A stretch of 64,000 nt of DNA from Otatea glauca (GCA_036346275.1 CM070719.1:13681185-13745184); one strand, 5' to 3'. Positions 45,576 through 56,744 are shown, counted from the stretch's first letter. Program-made: numbers and translations. Notes: generated by a model from the letters alone, not told the origin.

Positions 45576-48500
45576 TGTAACATCCCAAAAATTTGACTTA
45601 TAATTTCGCTCACGTGCATTTTTGTGATTTTCTGAATTTATTGGATTTTCCCAGAAATTATTTGAATTTATTTTAATCAAGTATATTGAACCTTTGGTGA
45701 AAACTAAATATATATAGATAAAATTAATATAAAGTTTTACCAAAAATATTTTATTTGAGTTCAGAATGTTTCAAAGTATTTATGAGAATTTTCTTGGATT
45801 TTTCCTGAAATTTTAATTGCCTTAAATGAATTAATCTAATTTCGGGAATTATTTTAAATCAAAAAAGCTTTTGAAAAATCTTGGAACGATCTTGGGCGGG
45901 CCCGAAGATTGTGCGTCTTGTGACCATCGCGGGCGGCCCGTCACCGCCGCCGCCGCTGCGTGCGTGATGGATTGGATGAAGATCGGCGGTCCGCTTCATC
46001 GCGTAACCCTAGTGCTGCGAGCCGTTGGATCGAGATCAAGTGGTCGGGATCGCTTCGCGTTGTTTTGGTAAGTTTTGATCACATCCGTTGATTTTGGAAG
46101 GAGCGGATCGGATCGTATCGCTTCAGATCTAATCGTGGCCGCTCATCTTGGATCGGACGATCGCCAGTCGTCGTCCCCGATCCGATTTCCGTTCGCCGCT
46201 GCCGCCGTCTCGCCGGGGATTGTCTAGGGTTGCCGTTTTAGCGCGCATGCCGAGGCTATAAAAGGCGTGGGCTGCACCCCGAGGTTCCTCATCGTCTTGC
46301 GCTTCCAGTGCGCTCTAGTTTTCGCCGTCGAGTCGCCGTCGGCCGTGCAGTAGAGCTCGCCGTAGTTCTTTGCAGCGCCGCCGCGAGTTTTTGCGCCGTT
46401 CGCCGCCGTCGAGCCTCCTCCGCCGAATCGGTTCCGGATCCGGTCGTCGTTCCAGCGTCGAGGCCGCCACTTCTTCTCGCCGAGTCGCGCCAAACGCCGC
46501 TCGGTGGTCGTCTTCCTCGCTCGGTGCAAGCCCGCCGCCGTGTCTCGAGCCAGCGCAGCCGTTGGATCTTCGCCAACCGTCCGGATCAATCCACGTCGCT
46601 TCTTCGCAGTGTTACGCTCGAGTATATTTCTAACCGTTAGATTGAATAGGCGTTCGGGATTGAGACGCGTGTGCGTAGTATGTCGGCCGTTGGATCGCCT
46701 CGCGGATGTGCAGCGCGTGTCGGTCGGAATGCGAAGCATCGTCGGCGCCGGGTGCACCGTGGACGGCGTGTGCCGTGGACTTGGTCCATAGACCGAGCGG
46801 CGTGGCGCAATTTGATTGGCCCACGTATCGCGATGGCGTCATCGCCGATATCACCGGTCCACAAGACAAGATCTCGAGTCCACGGTGGACCAACGTGTTT
46901 CGTGGACTAAGTCCATGCGCCGAGAGCCACGTGTCCGTCTCGGTGGTCCACGTGTCGCCTTGCGCGTAATCGGTAATTTCCATTAGAAAATAATTCGAAA
47001 AATCGTAAATCCTATTTTACGTATTTTGATTTATTCAAACTTCAAAAGGCTATATCTTTTGCATTTTAACTCGGATTTGAGTGATTCAAATTTCTAAAAA
47101 TTTTTAAAATCAAGATCTATTTATTGGTGAATTTTATTTTATTTTTGGAGTTTGTTTGCTCTCTGGTTTGGTGTTTATTTGCTATTTTGGCATCGTTTCG
47201 TGTAGACGTTGAACTGCTCGGTGATCGGAGGAAGATTCGTCGCCCAAGACCCAAGCTCGAGATCAAGACCAGCACCTACTCCAAGGCAAGTTGTGCTTTG
47301 ATCATGTTTCACCTAATTTTCACCAAATTTCTATTTTATCTCTTAAACTTTATGCATGATATTTTATATGTATAAATGATTTCAATTAATCTGGGAATTA
47401 GATAATATGCCTATTTGAATTAAATCATACCTTGTCAATTTTATGCCATGATCTATTTGTCACCCTAGGATGTGGAATTATAGTTGGTTAATATTAATAA
47501 TCAACATGGGACTAGTTAGGCCGTCGTAGATTGCTTAGCCATGCCACGTCATCACATGTGTCAGAATGTTGATACTTAATTTTGACTAATGGAATATAGA
47601 ACAATGTTTATGAATTGGTGTGTCATGTGTCGTCACACGGTGATATCAAGTTGTCGTGGCGAGGAGGTCACACATCTAGATTGAAATGTTGATGGCATGT
47701 GGTGCTTGGTAATCAAGCGGGGTGGTAATGATTTAGATTGGGGCAAGTGGCAAGGCGGTGTGCCAAGGTGGGCGGGGTTGGCGGGGTATGTGGAAGTCTT
47801 GCCTTAATCACTTTAAGGACTTAACCTGCAAGCCTTTGACACGAGTCTCTCTTGCAACCACATATGCGGAATGGGACACCTAGTGAATAATTTGTGAAAC
47901 CTAGATTTGATCTTGTCGTGGTGAATAGTGAGTCCGGGTTACTGGTTTAACTCACATGGCGCAAGAGGGGCCTGTTGTGGTGGTTTAACCCTTGATGTTG
48001 AAACCTTAGCGAGCGATCTTGGGTCTAGGTGTAGCATTGTAAAGGCTTTGTTACGATCACTCGCCTTGGTGGTGTTTGGTTGTATCGTGTGGGTAAAGTG
48101 CATAACCTCTGCAGAGTGTACAATCTATTCGAATAGCCGTGCTCACGGTATTGAGCAAAGCTCGGGAATTACAGTTAAGGGTTAGACTTTTGTTAAACAA
48201 AAACACATTCGGATGGCGGTGCCATGGGAAGTGGAAAATTGATTTAGGGTTGGAAACTTGGTTTACTTCATAAATGCTGAATCTATTAATTACTGTTATT
48301 GTTTTATTGCTTTTCAATCTATTTACTGTATTCTTGTTAAATGCTGCTTTACTGCAAAATAGCCATATTAGCCATTCCTTTGGATTAAGCCAAAGCATAT
48401 AGAATATTAGACTTGCATTACTGTGCACAACTTGTTGGGTGCTTTATGTACTCACCCCAACACAACTTCAGAAGAGGAAGAATCTACGCCATTCATGGAA

Positions 48501-48793
48501 GAGGATTATTTGGATGCGAATGCTTAGGGTCCGAGCCTCGTCGGTTGCTGTGGTAAATCGGGAAGTGCTACGCTTATTTATTTTTCATTGCTACTTATTT
48601 CTTTGTTTCTTATTTAAGCCCTGTGAGGCATTATTCATGTAAAACAACGATTATCATTAATTATTGAAGTTTATGCTATATTCATTTGTGTGTGACTGTG
48701 ATAACATCTATGTTGAGCCTGTGTGCACTAGCGTGATCCTGGACTAGTGCGTTATACACAGAGGGTCCGGATTTGTAAATTCGGGTCCCGACA
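45576..48793 (+). repeat. 3' LTR of the gypsy element
   Basis: It matches the 5' LTR throughout; TATA box at 46257-46263. Compared with the 5' copy it repeatedly shows CG where the 5' copy has CAG, for example GGCGGTGCC near 48216 against GGCAGGTGCC near 26297. Confidence 0.88.
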
Positions 48794-48798
48794 ACCGT
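48794..48798. repeat. Right 5-bp target duplication of the gypsy element
   Basis: ACCGT repeats 23642-23646. Removing the element and one duplication rejoins a sequence matching the uninterrupted copy at about 56440-56470. Confidence 0.85.
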
Positions 48799-49060
48799 AA
48801 TATGGAATAATATTTCGATTACAACCAGTGTACCATATAAAACTTATCGCTGCAAACACCTTCCAAGATTAAGAACTACACAAACTGTAATGACTAAGTC
48901 TTTTGCAATCGAAAAATATCTCGTCCTAATGTAAAAGTAAAAGAAAAAGTGCATATCAAAGATTAGTATATATACTACCATATTCTATGAAAATATTTTA
49001 ATTCAAGCTTGATTTGCATCAGAATCCAACCTAAGCAAAACCCTAATCGACAACGTCGTG
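48799..49060. repeat. Repeat segment A, second part
   Basis: It continues segment A after the gypsy element, matching 56452-56710 up to CCTAATCGACAACGTCG, where the two copies diverge. Confidence 0.75.
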
Positions 49061-49254
49061 AAATCTCTTGTATGGAGTTTTAATTAGTTTGTTTAGTGTG
49101 TCAGAAATAAACTAATTTTAAAGTCTACGTTAGAACAGATATCGAGATTATTTCTAAGCTATTCCGTGACTACTTCCCTTCGCACAAGGTATTTCACAGG
49201 ATGCCGGAAAGGCTTTTATTACCATGAAAAAGATGCCACGAGTAGTGAATTATG

Positions 49255-49793
49255 GCTAAAGAAGCTCGGAGTGATGGTAGCTAATCGACTTACAATCTAC
49301 TTCACAAGAATAGCTACCGATTACAACAAGGATAGCCACGCACACCATCTTCTCCAACCATTTCACATTATCTAAAATGCGGTCCATCTTGAACATCGGC
49401 ATGTTCGGCCTCCTTTCGAGCATAGGGTCCATCCTATCCTCCATAGTACGATGCATCCTCGTGATGCTGTGGTTGTCGACGCTCCACCGAGGTGTCCATG
49501 GTGTCCGCCACTAGAAATATTGGCACCCTCCACCACGTGATGAGATTAACATGCTTTCGGTGTGCAAAGAAATGAGATATCTCCAAAGAACTACACAAGC
49601 CCAACAGGAAAAAGAGAGCAAACGAACTTTTCACTTACGGAGAAAAAGGGCATTTGTAGAACACCCGGTCGTTATTTGCCTCGGTGGTGGAGTAGAACAC
49701 ATTAGCTTGGACATGGCAATTAGGACAATCGACTTGCCTTGCAGTGGCAAGCGCACGAGCCCTCCGATTTCCTGAGCTCGCCGTTTGAGACAT
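49255..49793 (-). pseudogene. GRF-type zinc-finger protein with C-terminal membrane segment
   Basis: Minus-strand start at 49793: MSQTASSGNRRARALATARQ, then CPNCHVQANVFYSTTEANND and RVFYKCPF. Exon 1 ends at GTAAGT near 49639. Joining to an acceptor near 49552 keeps the frame and gives MLISSRGGGCQYF, a TAG, then W, which completes the Cys-Cys-Cys-Cys layout and FW ending of a GRF finger. After a linker (MEDRMDPMLERRPNMPMF) it ends in a hydrophobic MVCVAILVVIGSY segment, as in a family of grass GRF proteins with a single tail anchor. GRF fingers bind single-stranded nucleic acid in better-known proteins. The single stop may be real or an error. A TATA box lies about 100 bp upstream. Confidence 0.65.
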
Positions 49794-49890
49794 GGCCTTT
49801 GGAGGCAAGGAATGGGATGAGGACGAGGATATGTGAATGGGCTGAGGAGGAGGAGGAGGATATGTGCAAGAAGGCCGGTATGAAGGCCTA

Positions 49891-49899
49891 CTTATAGAG
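49891..49899 (-). promoter_or_regulatory. TATA box of the minus-strand GRF gene
   Basis: On the minus strand CTCTATAAGTAGG lies about 98 bp before the ATG at 49793, a normal plant spacing. Confidence 0.5.
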
Positions 49900-50310
49900 G
49901 CTTTGCATACTCATTGCCGATAGAGGCGATCTTGCATAATTGTGTAATCGTCTTTCTGGCCGCTCGGCTTTTTTCTCTCTGCGTCGCCCGATCGACCAAT
50001 TTCTGACCGCCCGACGTGCCTACGCCCCGTCGGCCGCCACTTGTCTGCGCTGCGACCCCCCCCGGGCCCTCGACGCCGCGCCCGGCTCCGCCGCCGCCAC
50101 GCCGCTCGATCCCCATACGCCCGCGCTCGCATCGCGACGAGGAATCTCACAGGCGATTCTTGCATACAGTCAAATCGTAATGTGAGAGCATCTAGGCTCC
50201 TATTCTTTTATTAAACTTATCGTAGGTTTTGGTGTCGATAATCAAGAAGCATACTTAGTTATACTTATTATCGTTGTTCACTGGTGCTAAGTTAGAACAA
50301 ACCATGTGTA
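49900..50310. other. CG-rich then AT-rich spacer, no gene recognised
   Basis: About 49960-50150 is rich in CG and has open frames on both strands with arginine-rich, low-complexity translations that I judge to be chance. It is likely the upstream region of the minus-strand GRF gene. Confidence 0.4.
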
Positions 50311-50690
50311 CGCCTTGGGACCAACTTTTTCGGTCCCACAAGAAACACGATTTGTTTGGCTAAATCAAAACATATGCTCGTGGAACAATTTTTTGGGCGT
50401 CACAAATCTCTTTTTGCGGTGTAAACCTCTGCTCTCTTCACATATCTGACGGACCGCTTTTTTTGGTCGGCGTAGCTAAATCTTCTGGGTTCAACAAAGC
50501 CTCTCAAGACTATGTACCGGACCAAAATTTTAGGTCCGACGTGTGTGTAGTTGGACTTATGGTACATCACGTACAAATTCTTGAGCTTGAGTCAATCATA
50601 CCCATGCTATGCACCTCGGACATTTGCCATGAAACCAAACCGAGTGTTTTCCAACTACGGCGGACCGTTTTTCCCGGGCCGGCGCAGATG
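50311..50690. repeat. Degenerate ~67-bp repeat with GGACC...T-run...GGTCC hairpins
   Basis: Inverted pairs with a T- or A-rich loop stand near 50317 (GGGACC/GGTCCC), 50385 (weak), 50448 (GGACC/GGTCGG), 50517 (CGGACC/GGTCCG) and 50657 (CGGACC/GGGCCGG). Steps are about 63-70 bp or twice that. Related copies occur near 53954 and 54012, on the other side of the decayed gene. Confidence 0.55.
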
Positions 50691-50739
50691 AAAAGCCATT
50701 AGGACTCGGTCGCGCCGATTGGCGATCCACGGCGACGCG

Positions 50740-51000
50740 ACCGACCTAGTCCAAGGCATGCATCTTCACACGGGACGCGATCAGCAGCTTGCAAATCACC
50801 TCCACGCGCGCGTAATCGGCGCAAAGTGAGGATGCATGCAAACAACCGAGGTGACATTCGACGAGACCGGTAGGGCCCAAGGCATAGCGATCATCAACGT
50901 GCATGCAAATTAATTGGTTTTTGCGCGCGTGCGGCTTTCGCGGACAAGCGAAACAGCGGACACGCGACGCGACGCGACGGCCGGCCCATTGGCCATAAGC
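50740..51000. repeat. Internal relic of the MULE subterminal sequence
   Basis: AAGGCATGCATCTTCACACGG, the CATGCATG motifs and CAAATTAATTGG match 58795-59030 near the right end in the same orientation. The outer 89-bp terminus is absent. It may be the end of an older, related MULE or an internal duplication. Confidence 0.65.
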
Positions 51001-51062
51001 GGCACATGGTGTTTGTTTCCGTGAGTTATGCGTATCACGGCTTTTACTCCTAAGCGTTCGTG

Positions 51063-51072
51063 CTATTTATAA
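51063..51072 (+). promoter_or_regulatory. TATA-like box ahead of the decayed gene
   Basis: CTATTTATAA follows the subterminal relic. A pyrimidine-rich leader and possible splice sites lie between it and the ATG at 51432, the same arrangement as at the left end of the element. Confidence 0.45.
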
Positions 51073-51431
51073 CGCCTTCTCTCGTTTTACGGCGAACCCT
51101 TTGACGAGTTTCATCTTTCTCAAGCTTTTCGCAAGAAATCTCCGAGTTGTGTTTCTCTTCTTCTTCGCCAAAGCTCATCCCGAGCAGGTGTTTGTCAACG
51201 GCACTAAAAGCGCTCGACCTCTGCTACTAAGGTCTCGTAAGTTCTTCTATCTTATCCTCTTTCCTTGCTAGATCGAAACCCTAGTTAGAATTCATCTTAT
51301 AAGGTCATCTCTTACATTTCTTAGGTCGTTCTTCAATTTCTTGCGTTAAGCCTGCATCGGTGTTTTTAGCCTCTGGTAATTTCATCAAGTCATTCAGCAT
51401 TCGGTATCAAACAAAAGAAAACCTAGTCAGG

Positions 51432-53876
51432 ATGAGTTCACAAAATCCAGACAAAAGAGGTCTTTTTGGAAAAATTGCTGATAAAGTTAAAGGGAAAAAG
51501 AAAGCCAAAACGAACATATATCGTGATCTAGCGGTGTGGTAAAGAAAGTAACAACTAAACCACCAAGAGTACCAATGCAATATGACTCAACCTCCTCTTC
51601 AAATGATAGTGACTATCGACCTAGTGCAAGCATATCATCGATGAAGAAATAGAACTCAGTGGTGAAGTAGACATAATTTGTGGACATGAGCTAGTTGTTC
51701 TAGGAGGAAGGAAACTAAGATTTGCCAGATTAGTACCGAAAGAATCTGGTTTCTGTTGATAGACACGCCCTCAATGAGCAATTTATCACCACATTTGAGA
51801 GAAACATCTATATGGGTTTCTGAAATAGGACAAATAAGAATGGGAAGCTCCTTTCGGCACTTTGCGAGCATCAATATGTTGTTTGGAACCAAATTAGTTA
51901 CGTGCTAGGATCGGATAGAATTCTAGATTGTGTTAGATCAACTCTGGACTTGCAACTCTCATGTCCTCGGTCGGACCAACTTGGAGTGAAAATAGGATCA
52001 TGGAATTCTATGCAACACTCTTAGTAAACAAAAATAGACACTTCATTACATTTTACTATTGATGGAATTAAGAGAAAAGTAAGAACTCCTCAGTTTGAAG
52101 CTGCCATCGGGGCCTCATGTCCTTTGCTGAACAGAACTAGGATTCATGATAGGATGTTCCCTGGAAGTAGATGGAGACAGATTGGTGACATGCGACCTAC
52201 AAGTATCCGCCCACATCTCTGAAATATTCATGAGGCTAGTTTTAATGCAAATAGGGTTCATTACTTAACTGCAGAAGCCAAGGCTCTACTCCTAATTCTC
52301 AGACACACTATTTACCCTAAAACCGGTTACAAGGAAGGAGTAACCCCATGTCTTGCATGGCTGCTACACCTTATATTATCAAGACAACCCATTGATTTAA
52401 CAGATTACATCCTTGGTGAAATGGAAGAAGCTATATAAAGAAAGATGGGTAGCCATCTTCCTTTTGCCATGCAAATCACTCAGATGCTTTTGGCTCAAGG
52501 GATCATTTCCCAGACTGAGAGGGACAGAGAATTCAGTGCAGCGTAAGCAATACAAATTGTCCAAGCCGGTGTACAAGAAAAAGACACGCAAGTATCTCCA
52601 CTTTTCAACAGGTCATTCATGAGCCTAGTGCTCAAGAGAATCTGAGATCCTTGAAAATTCGGATGATGATGGAGGGCTCCAAGTCATAGCTATCACACTC
52701 AAGAATACACTTTCCCAGTTCCTAACCTTTCATATACTCCCACGGATATCTTGAACTATAGCTCGAACATCTAAGTCGGCAAAGGTTTGGGCGATCTGAA
52801 CATCTGCGGTGTATGTTAGCTCGAGTCTCATCATGAAGATGAGGAAATTCATAGACTACAAGAACTAGCAGCTCTGACCAGATTCGTGGAAGGACAAAGA
52901 TTTCAGTGCGGCTCATGAGCATGAAGCGGCGGTTCGAGAACTCCTCATGGTCATATACCAGCCTTTACGAAATTGGATGATAATTCTCACTATTCTCATC
53001 ATCACGAGCTGAACCTTTTCATCAACCATCTTGGTGGGACTCACGGCTGAGGTGGTTCACATCATTCGAGCAACAATACAACACCGATCTCGAAATGCTC
53101 AAGAAAATATAGAAGAAGAAAGGAAATTGGGCGCAGAGACATGATGAACAAATGGCGACAATTCACTAACAAACAAGTACTAATGCAAAAGATCTATCAA
53201 AGCGAAGAAAATCTCGGAAATGAAACTTACACAAGATTTGATATGATCGAGAGAAATCGATGGGACATAAGAAAATGGATTGGTGAAATTAAAACCGAAC
53301 AAGCTGGTCATCAAAGAAAGAATGTATGATCTTAACAAGAAGCAAAATGCTCAAAATGCACAGATTGACAAGTTTGCTCGGAATGTCTACAAGAACTTCA
53401 AAAGATGGAAGGTGTTTAGATTCACATGCGGATCAATTAGATCATTTTCGGGACTATATTGTAGACACTCGACTTAACGACATCGAATCGGTGAGGACAT
53501 TGCACAACTTTTGTTGGACAAAGCGAAGAAACTCGGGAACTTGTCGAGATGTCAACATGACTTGATGAATGTACTTTCAACCCTCGACTGGAGATCCACG
53601 ATTATCGGTGGCACAATCAAGCAATGGCTTCTCCTCTTTCAGAGAGGCGAGAAACGAAGTCACCTTCTTCTCCTCCACGTAGAAGCACAAGCTCGAATGG
53701 CGACATCTTTGAAAAGAAATTTTCAAAAGCAAGAAGTGACCTTTGTGGTTGTTGATGCCAAAGGGGAGAAGAGCGATCAGAAGAATAGTCTAGTTCGATA
53801 TAGTCTAAATAGTCTCTCTATGGTCAAAAATGCTATATTAAGAGTAATAGTCTTTCGTGTTTGTCTGCTTTCTTAA
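51432..53876 (+). pseudogene. Decayed plant-transposon-associated gene, function unknown
   Basis: The open start reads MSSQNPDKRGLFGKIADKVK, then a lysine-rich stretch. With frame changes it continues: DEEIELSGEVDIICGHELVV near 51650, EFYATLLVNKNRHFITFTID near 51998 followed by GIKRKV, HTIYPKTGYKEGVTPCLAWL near 52308, and QPIDLTDYILGEMEEAI near 52387. A charged, probably coiled-coil tail follows (MIERNRWDIRKW near 53245). The middle resembles the grass 'putative plant transposon protein' type of domain that often rides in LTR elements and other transposons, but I am not certain. At least ten stops or shifts are present. It has its own TATA-like box and runs rightward. Confidence 0.5.
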
Positions 53877-53939
53877 AACTATAATGTCCGAAAAGGCTAA
53901 TGTTTTCTATACTTTTTCATGTGTGTTAAAACTATAAAA

Positions 53940-54370
53940 TCATTACTCTTCTGACGGACCGATTTTTTGATCGGGCATAAATAGGTCGATCTAAAGCTCG
54001 CAGGTTTAGAGGACCAATTTCTTGTGTCTGTGACTCAACTTTTTGACGGCGCAAACATAAATCACTTCAGATCCTCACCGCAAAACTCATGTTCCCGTGA
54101 CTTGCTAAGTTTCATGTATCGTTTCGTTTTCTCAATTCATGGCAACAAGTTTTTTAGTTGAGCAACAGAAAAAATTATAGAACATCGGGAAGGTTAACGG
54201 TGAGTTCTCACGTTAGCCAGGACCGATTTAAATTCTTGCGATAATTTGCCTTTTAAGGGTCTTCCGTGCTCGAAAAATTATGTGTTCTACATAAAAGTTG
54301 TAGAGAATTTGAAACACAACTTTTTGATGTTGACAAGTTTTTACGTAGAACAACATATAAAATCATTAAA
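53940..54370. repeat. Hairpin repeat copies and one lone unit of the ~200-bp array
   Basis: GGACCGATTTTTTGATCGG near 53956 and GGACCAATTTC near 54012 belong to the ~67-bp hairpin family. From 54130 to 54370 there is a diverged unit of the 21310-22942 array, with AACATCGGGAAGGTTAACGG, GGGTCTTCCGTGCTCG and GATGTTGACAAGTTTTT. Confidence 0.65.
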
Positions 54371-54607
54371 AATTGAGAAGATCCTCTTGTATTGAAAGCG
54401 ACTTGCACTGCATTTGGTTGAAATTTTATGGTCCGTTTTTTCCTTTCTAACCCCACTAGTGATCCGAACAAGTCTTAGCAACATCAGTCAACATTACAAT
54501 ATCTTATCAAGTCTCACCAACATCCGGCAACATTAAAATATTTTAACAAGGCTAAGCAACATCCATCGACATTACAATAACTTAACAAGACTTAACATTA
54601 AAACATA

Positions 54608-55340
54608 CTAGAACACTCCCGAACCATCACTATCAATGTCGATACCCTCATCTTCACAATATTGCCAATCCTCACGTTTACCCTCGTCATCGCTTTGGTA
54701 GTCGTAAGGAAGACACTGATCGTGGTCTACATCCCCTTCGGCTATGCATCCTCTTGGCTCTACTTCATCTCTTTGCATCGATTCACGTGGTGAATGGCAA
54801 CTTGCTCAAGGTGCGAGCTATAGCCGATATCAATCACAAGACCATTGTGTGCATTGCTACATGGACATGTGTCAGGACTAAAATTGTCTTGGGCAATTTT
54901 GTTAAGGTCGAGGCGATGCATTCTATTTGTTCCATCGTCCATGCTAATCCTTTCTTGAGCTTCTCGGATCCTTGTCCATCTACAAGTATTACAAATGTGT
55001 AATTAACAAACCTATATCTTTGAATAAATTGTCATATGGGTTTCATACGACATGCATAAGGAGAAAGGGAACATGCGGCGCATGAAAGCTCTATTCGTTG
55101 CAATCCGAGTTTAAAGCTCACATCCAAATCAAGTTAGGGCTCATACCTTGCGGATCCGGTCGATCTCGCGGCACTTGAGGTCGAAGAGGTCGATGGCGAG
55201 GTGGATCAGTTGGCGACGGCGGCGACGCCTCCACGCCGGTTGCACTAGAGGCACTTGATGGCAAGGCTTTGGAGGTCGAAGAGCGGCTGGAGTGGTTGCC
55301 TCCTTGCGGATGGGGAGGTGTTTGGAGAGTCGATGGAGCG
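54608..55340 (-). pseudogene. Small minus-strand gene with acidic tail, function unknown
   Basis: A minus-strand TATA box (CTATAAATAG, 55355-55364) leads into an exon encoding RRRRRQLIHLAIDLFDLKC and REIDRIRK, ending at a donor |GTATGA near 55147. A second exon from about 54979 reads WTRIREAQERISMDDGTNRM and NKIAQDNFSPDTCPC, then after one shift an acidic end, YDYQSDDEGKREDWQYCEDE, stopping at 54608. The exons do not join cleanly in frame and no good start codon lies below the TATA box. I do not recognise the family. It runs opposite to its neighbours within the MULE. Confidence 0.45.
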
Positions 55341-55365
55341 CATCGGACAGTAAGCTATTTATAGT

Positions 55366-55765
55366 GATTCATCAAAGCGGCATGACTGTCACCGTCATTA
55401 AAGCCGCACGACTAGTCACCCATCATCAAAGCCGCACGACTGTCACTACACATCATTAAAGCTGCACGACCAGTCACCCATCATCAAAGCTGCACAACCT
55501 GCCACTACACATCATTAAAGCTGCACGACCAGTCACCCATCATGAAAGCTGCACGACCTATCACTACACATCATTAAATCTACACGACCAGTCACCCATC
55601 ATCAAAGCTGCACGACATGTCACTACAAATCATCAAAGCTGCACGACATGTCACTACAAATCATCAAAGCTGCATGACCTGTCACCCATCATCATAAAAG
55701 CTGCAAGACCTGTCACCCGTCATTATAAAACCTGCACGACTTATCACCCATCATCCTTAAATCTT
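55366..55765. repeat. Tandem array of ~30-bp units
   Basis: About 12-13 units of CATCAAAGCTGCACGACC plus TGTCACCCAT or CAGTCACCCAT. Two unit types (ending TCACCCAT and TCACTACACAT) alternate over much of the array. One isolated unit stands at 22943. It lies directly upstream of the minus-strand acidic gene. Confidence 0.8.
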
Positions 55766-55779
55766 GAAATAAATACCAT

Positions 55780-56710
55780 AGCTTCCTACAACCATATGTA
55801 CTTCTTTTCTGCAAAAATATTTAAATTTAAATGCAATCTGAATCAGTTATGGCTAGTTCAAACCCTTAATAACATTCAAATTTCAAGAGGCTAGAAAAAT
55901 GTTCAAACAACCTCAAAAATTGATAAAACCTGTTTTTTTACATTCTTGGGATTGCATAGGTCACAGATATGTAAAAACATTTAGACTTTGCTTCAGTTTG
56001 CATTGTTTACTACTTACTTAAACATACAATTGGCAAAACGATCATTTGTTCGTAACATTCACAAACAAGCCTCGAATTCGATCAAATAAAATGATACAAC
56101 CTTAAAATAACATGTACTAGCTTTATGTACAGAAATAACATCAATTTGATCAATTTTGAGTTAGGCCATATTAAGCCCTAATGACCCTACACGTGAAAAA
56201 CGCTCAAATAAATGCATAATATCACGAAACTAACTTAGAAATATTTTGAGGGCAATCTCTGCTATTATATGAAAAATGGTTAGATTCTTCCATAAGGTGT
56301 CGCCATGATCGAAGAATTAAAATTTGACCATAGCCGTAGCGATCGGCTTAGTCGAATTAGCTTTTGACAAGTCATGAAATATCTTGTATAAATAGAAAAT
56401 AATGAAAGAAAAGCTCTGTACCATCCTACAACATTTACTCTACCATAATATGGAGACATATTTCAATTACAACCGATGTGGCATACAAAACTTATCATTT
56501 GCAAATACCTTTGAAGATTAAGAAGCGCACAAACTATAATGACTAAGCCTTTACGGCAATCGAGAAAAATCTCTCGCCCTAATGCGAAAGAAAAGAAAAA
56601 GCCTCCATATCGAGTTTAGTATATACACTACCATATTATGTAAAAATATTTTAATTAAAACTTGATTTTCATCGAATCCTACTTAAGCAAAACCCTAATC
56701 GACAACGTCG
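55780..56710. repeat. Repeat segment B, uninterrupted counterpart of segment A
   Basis: From 55860 it aligns with 23060-23646 joined to 48799-49055. The gypsy target in segment A corresponds to TACTCTACCATAATATGG near 56440 here, which has no insertion. A third, more distant copy of its first ~500 bp (from 55770) lies at 62880-63350, outside the MULE. No gene is evident. Confidence 0.75.
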
Positions 56711-56744
56711 TTGAAATCCTTGTGGCCTAACTTCTTTGCGACCT

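Larger units (their letters stand above)
23647..48793 (+). mobile_element. Ty3/gypsy chromovirus (Tekay/Del-like), carrying a nested copia
   Basis: LTRs of 3,232 bp (23647-26878) and 3,218 bp (45576-48793) begin TGTAACATCC and end GGGTCCCGACA, inside a perfect 5-bp duplication. The interior has a primer site, a gag region split by the copia element, then protease, reverse transcriptase, RNase H, integrase and a C-terminal chromodomain, the gypsy order. The long LTR with a spliced leader and the chromodomain type suggest the Tekay/Del group. The interior shows many small indels, a good part of which may be consensus errors. Confidence 0.88.

Noticed and set aside
49940..50185. Short genes in the CG-rich stretch upstream of the GRF gene
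   Set aside because: Three mutually overlapping frames on both strands, proline/arginine-rich, with no recognisable motif.
50740..51000. True right end of a smaller MULE
   Set aside because: The outermost 89 bp and any 9-bp duplication are missing, so only a relic can be claimed.
55366..55765. CRISPR array or centromere satellite
   Set aside because: Units abut without spacers, and about a dozen units inside a transposon is far from a satellite block.
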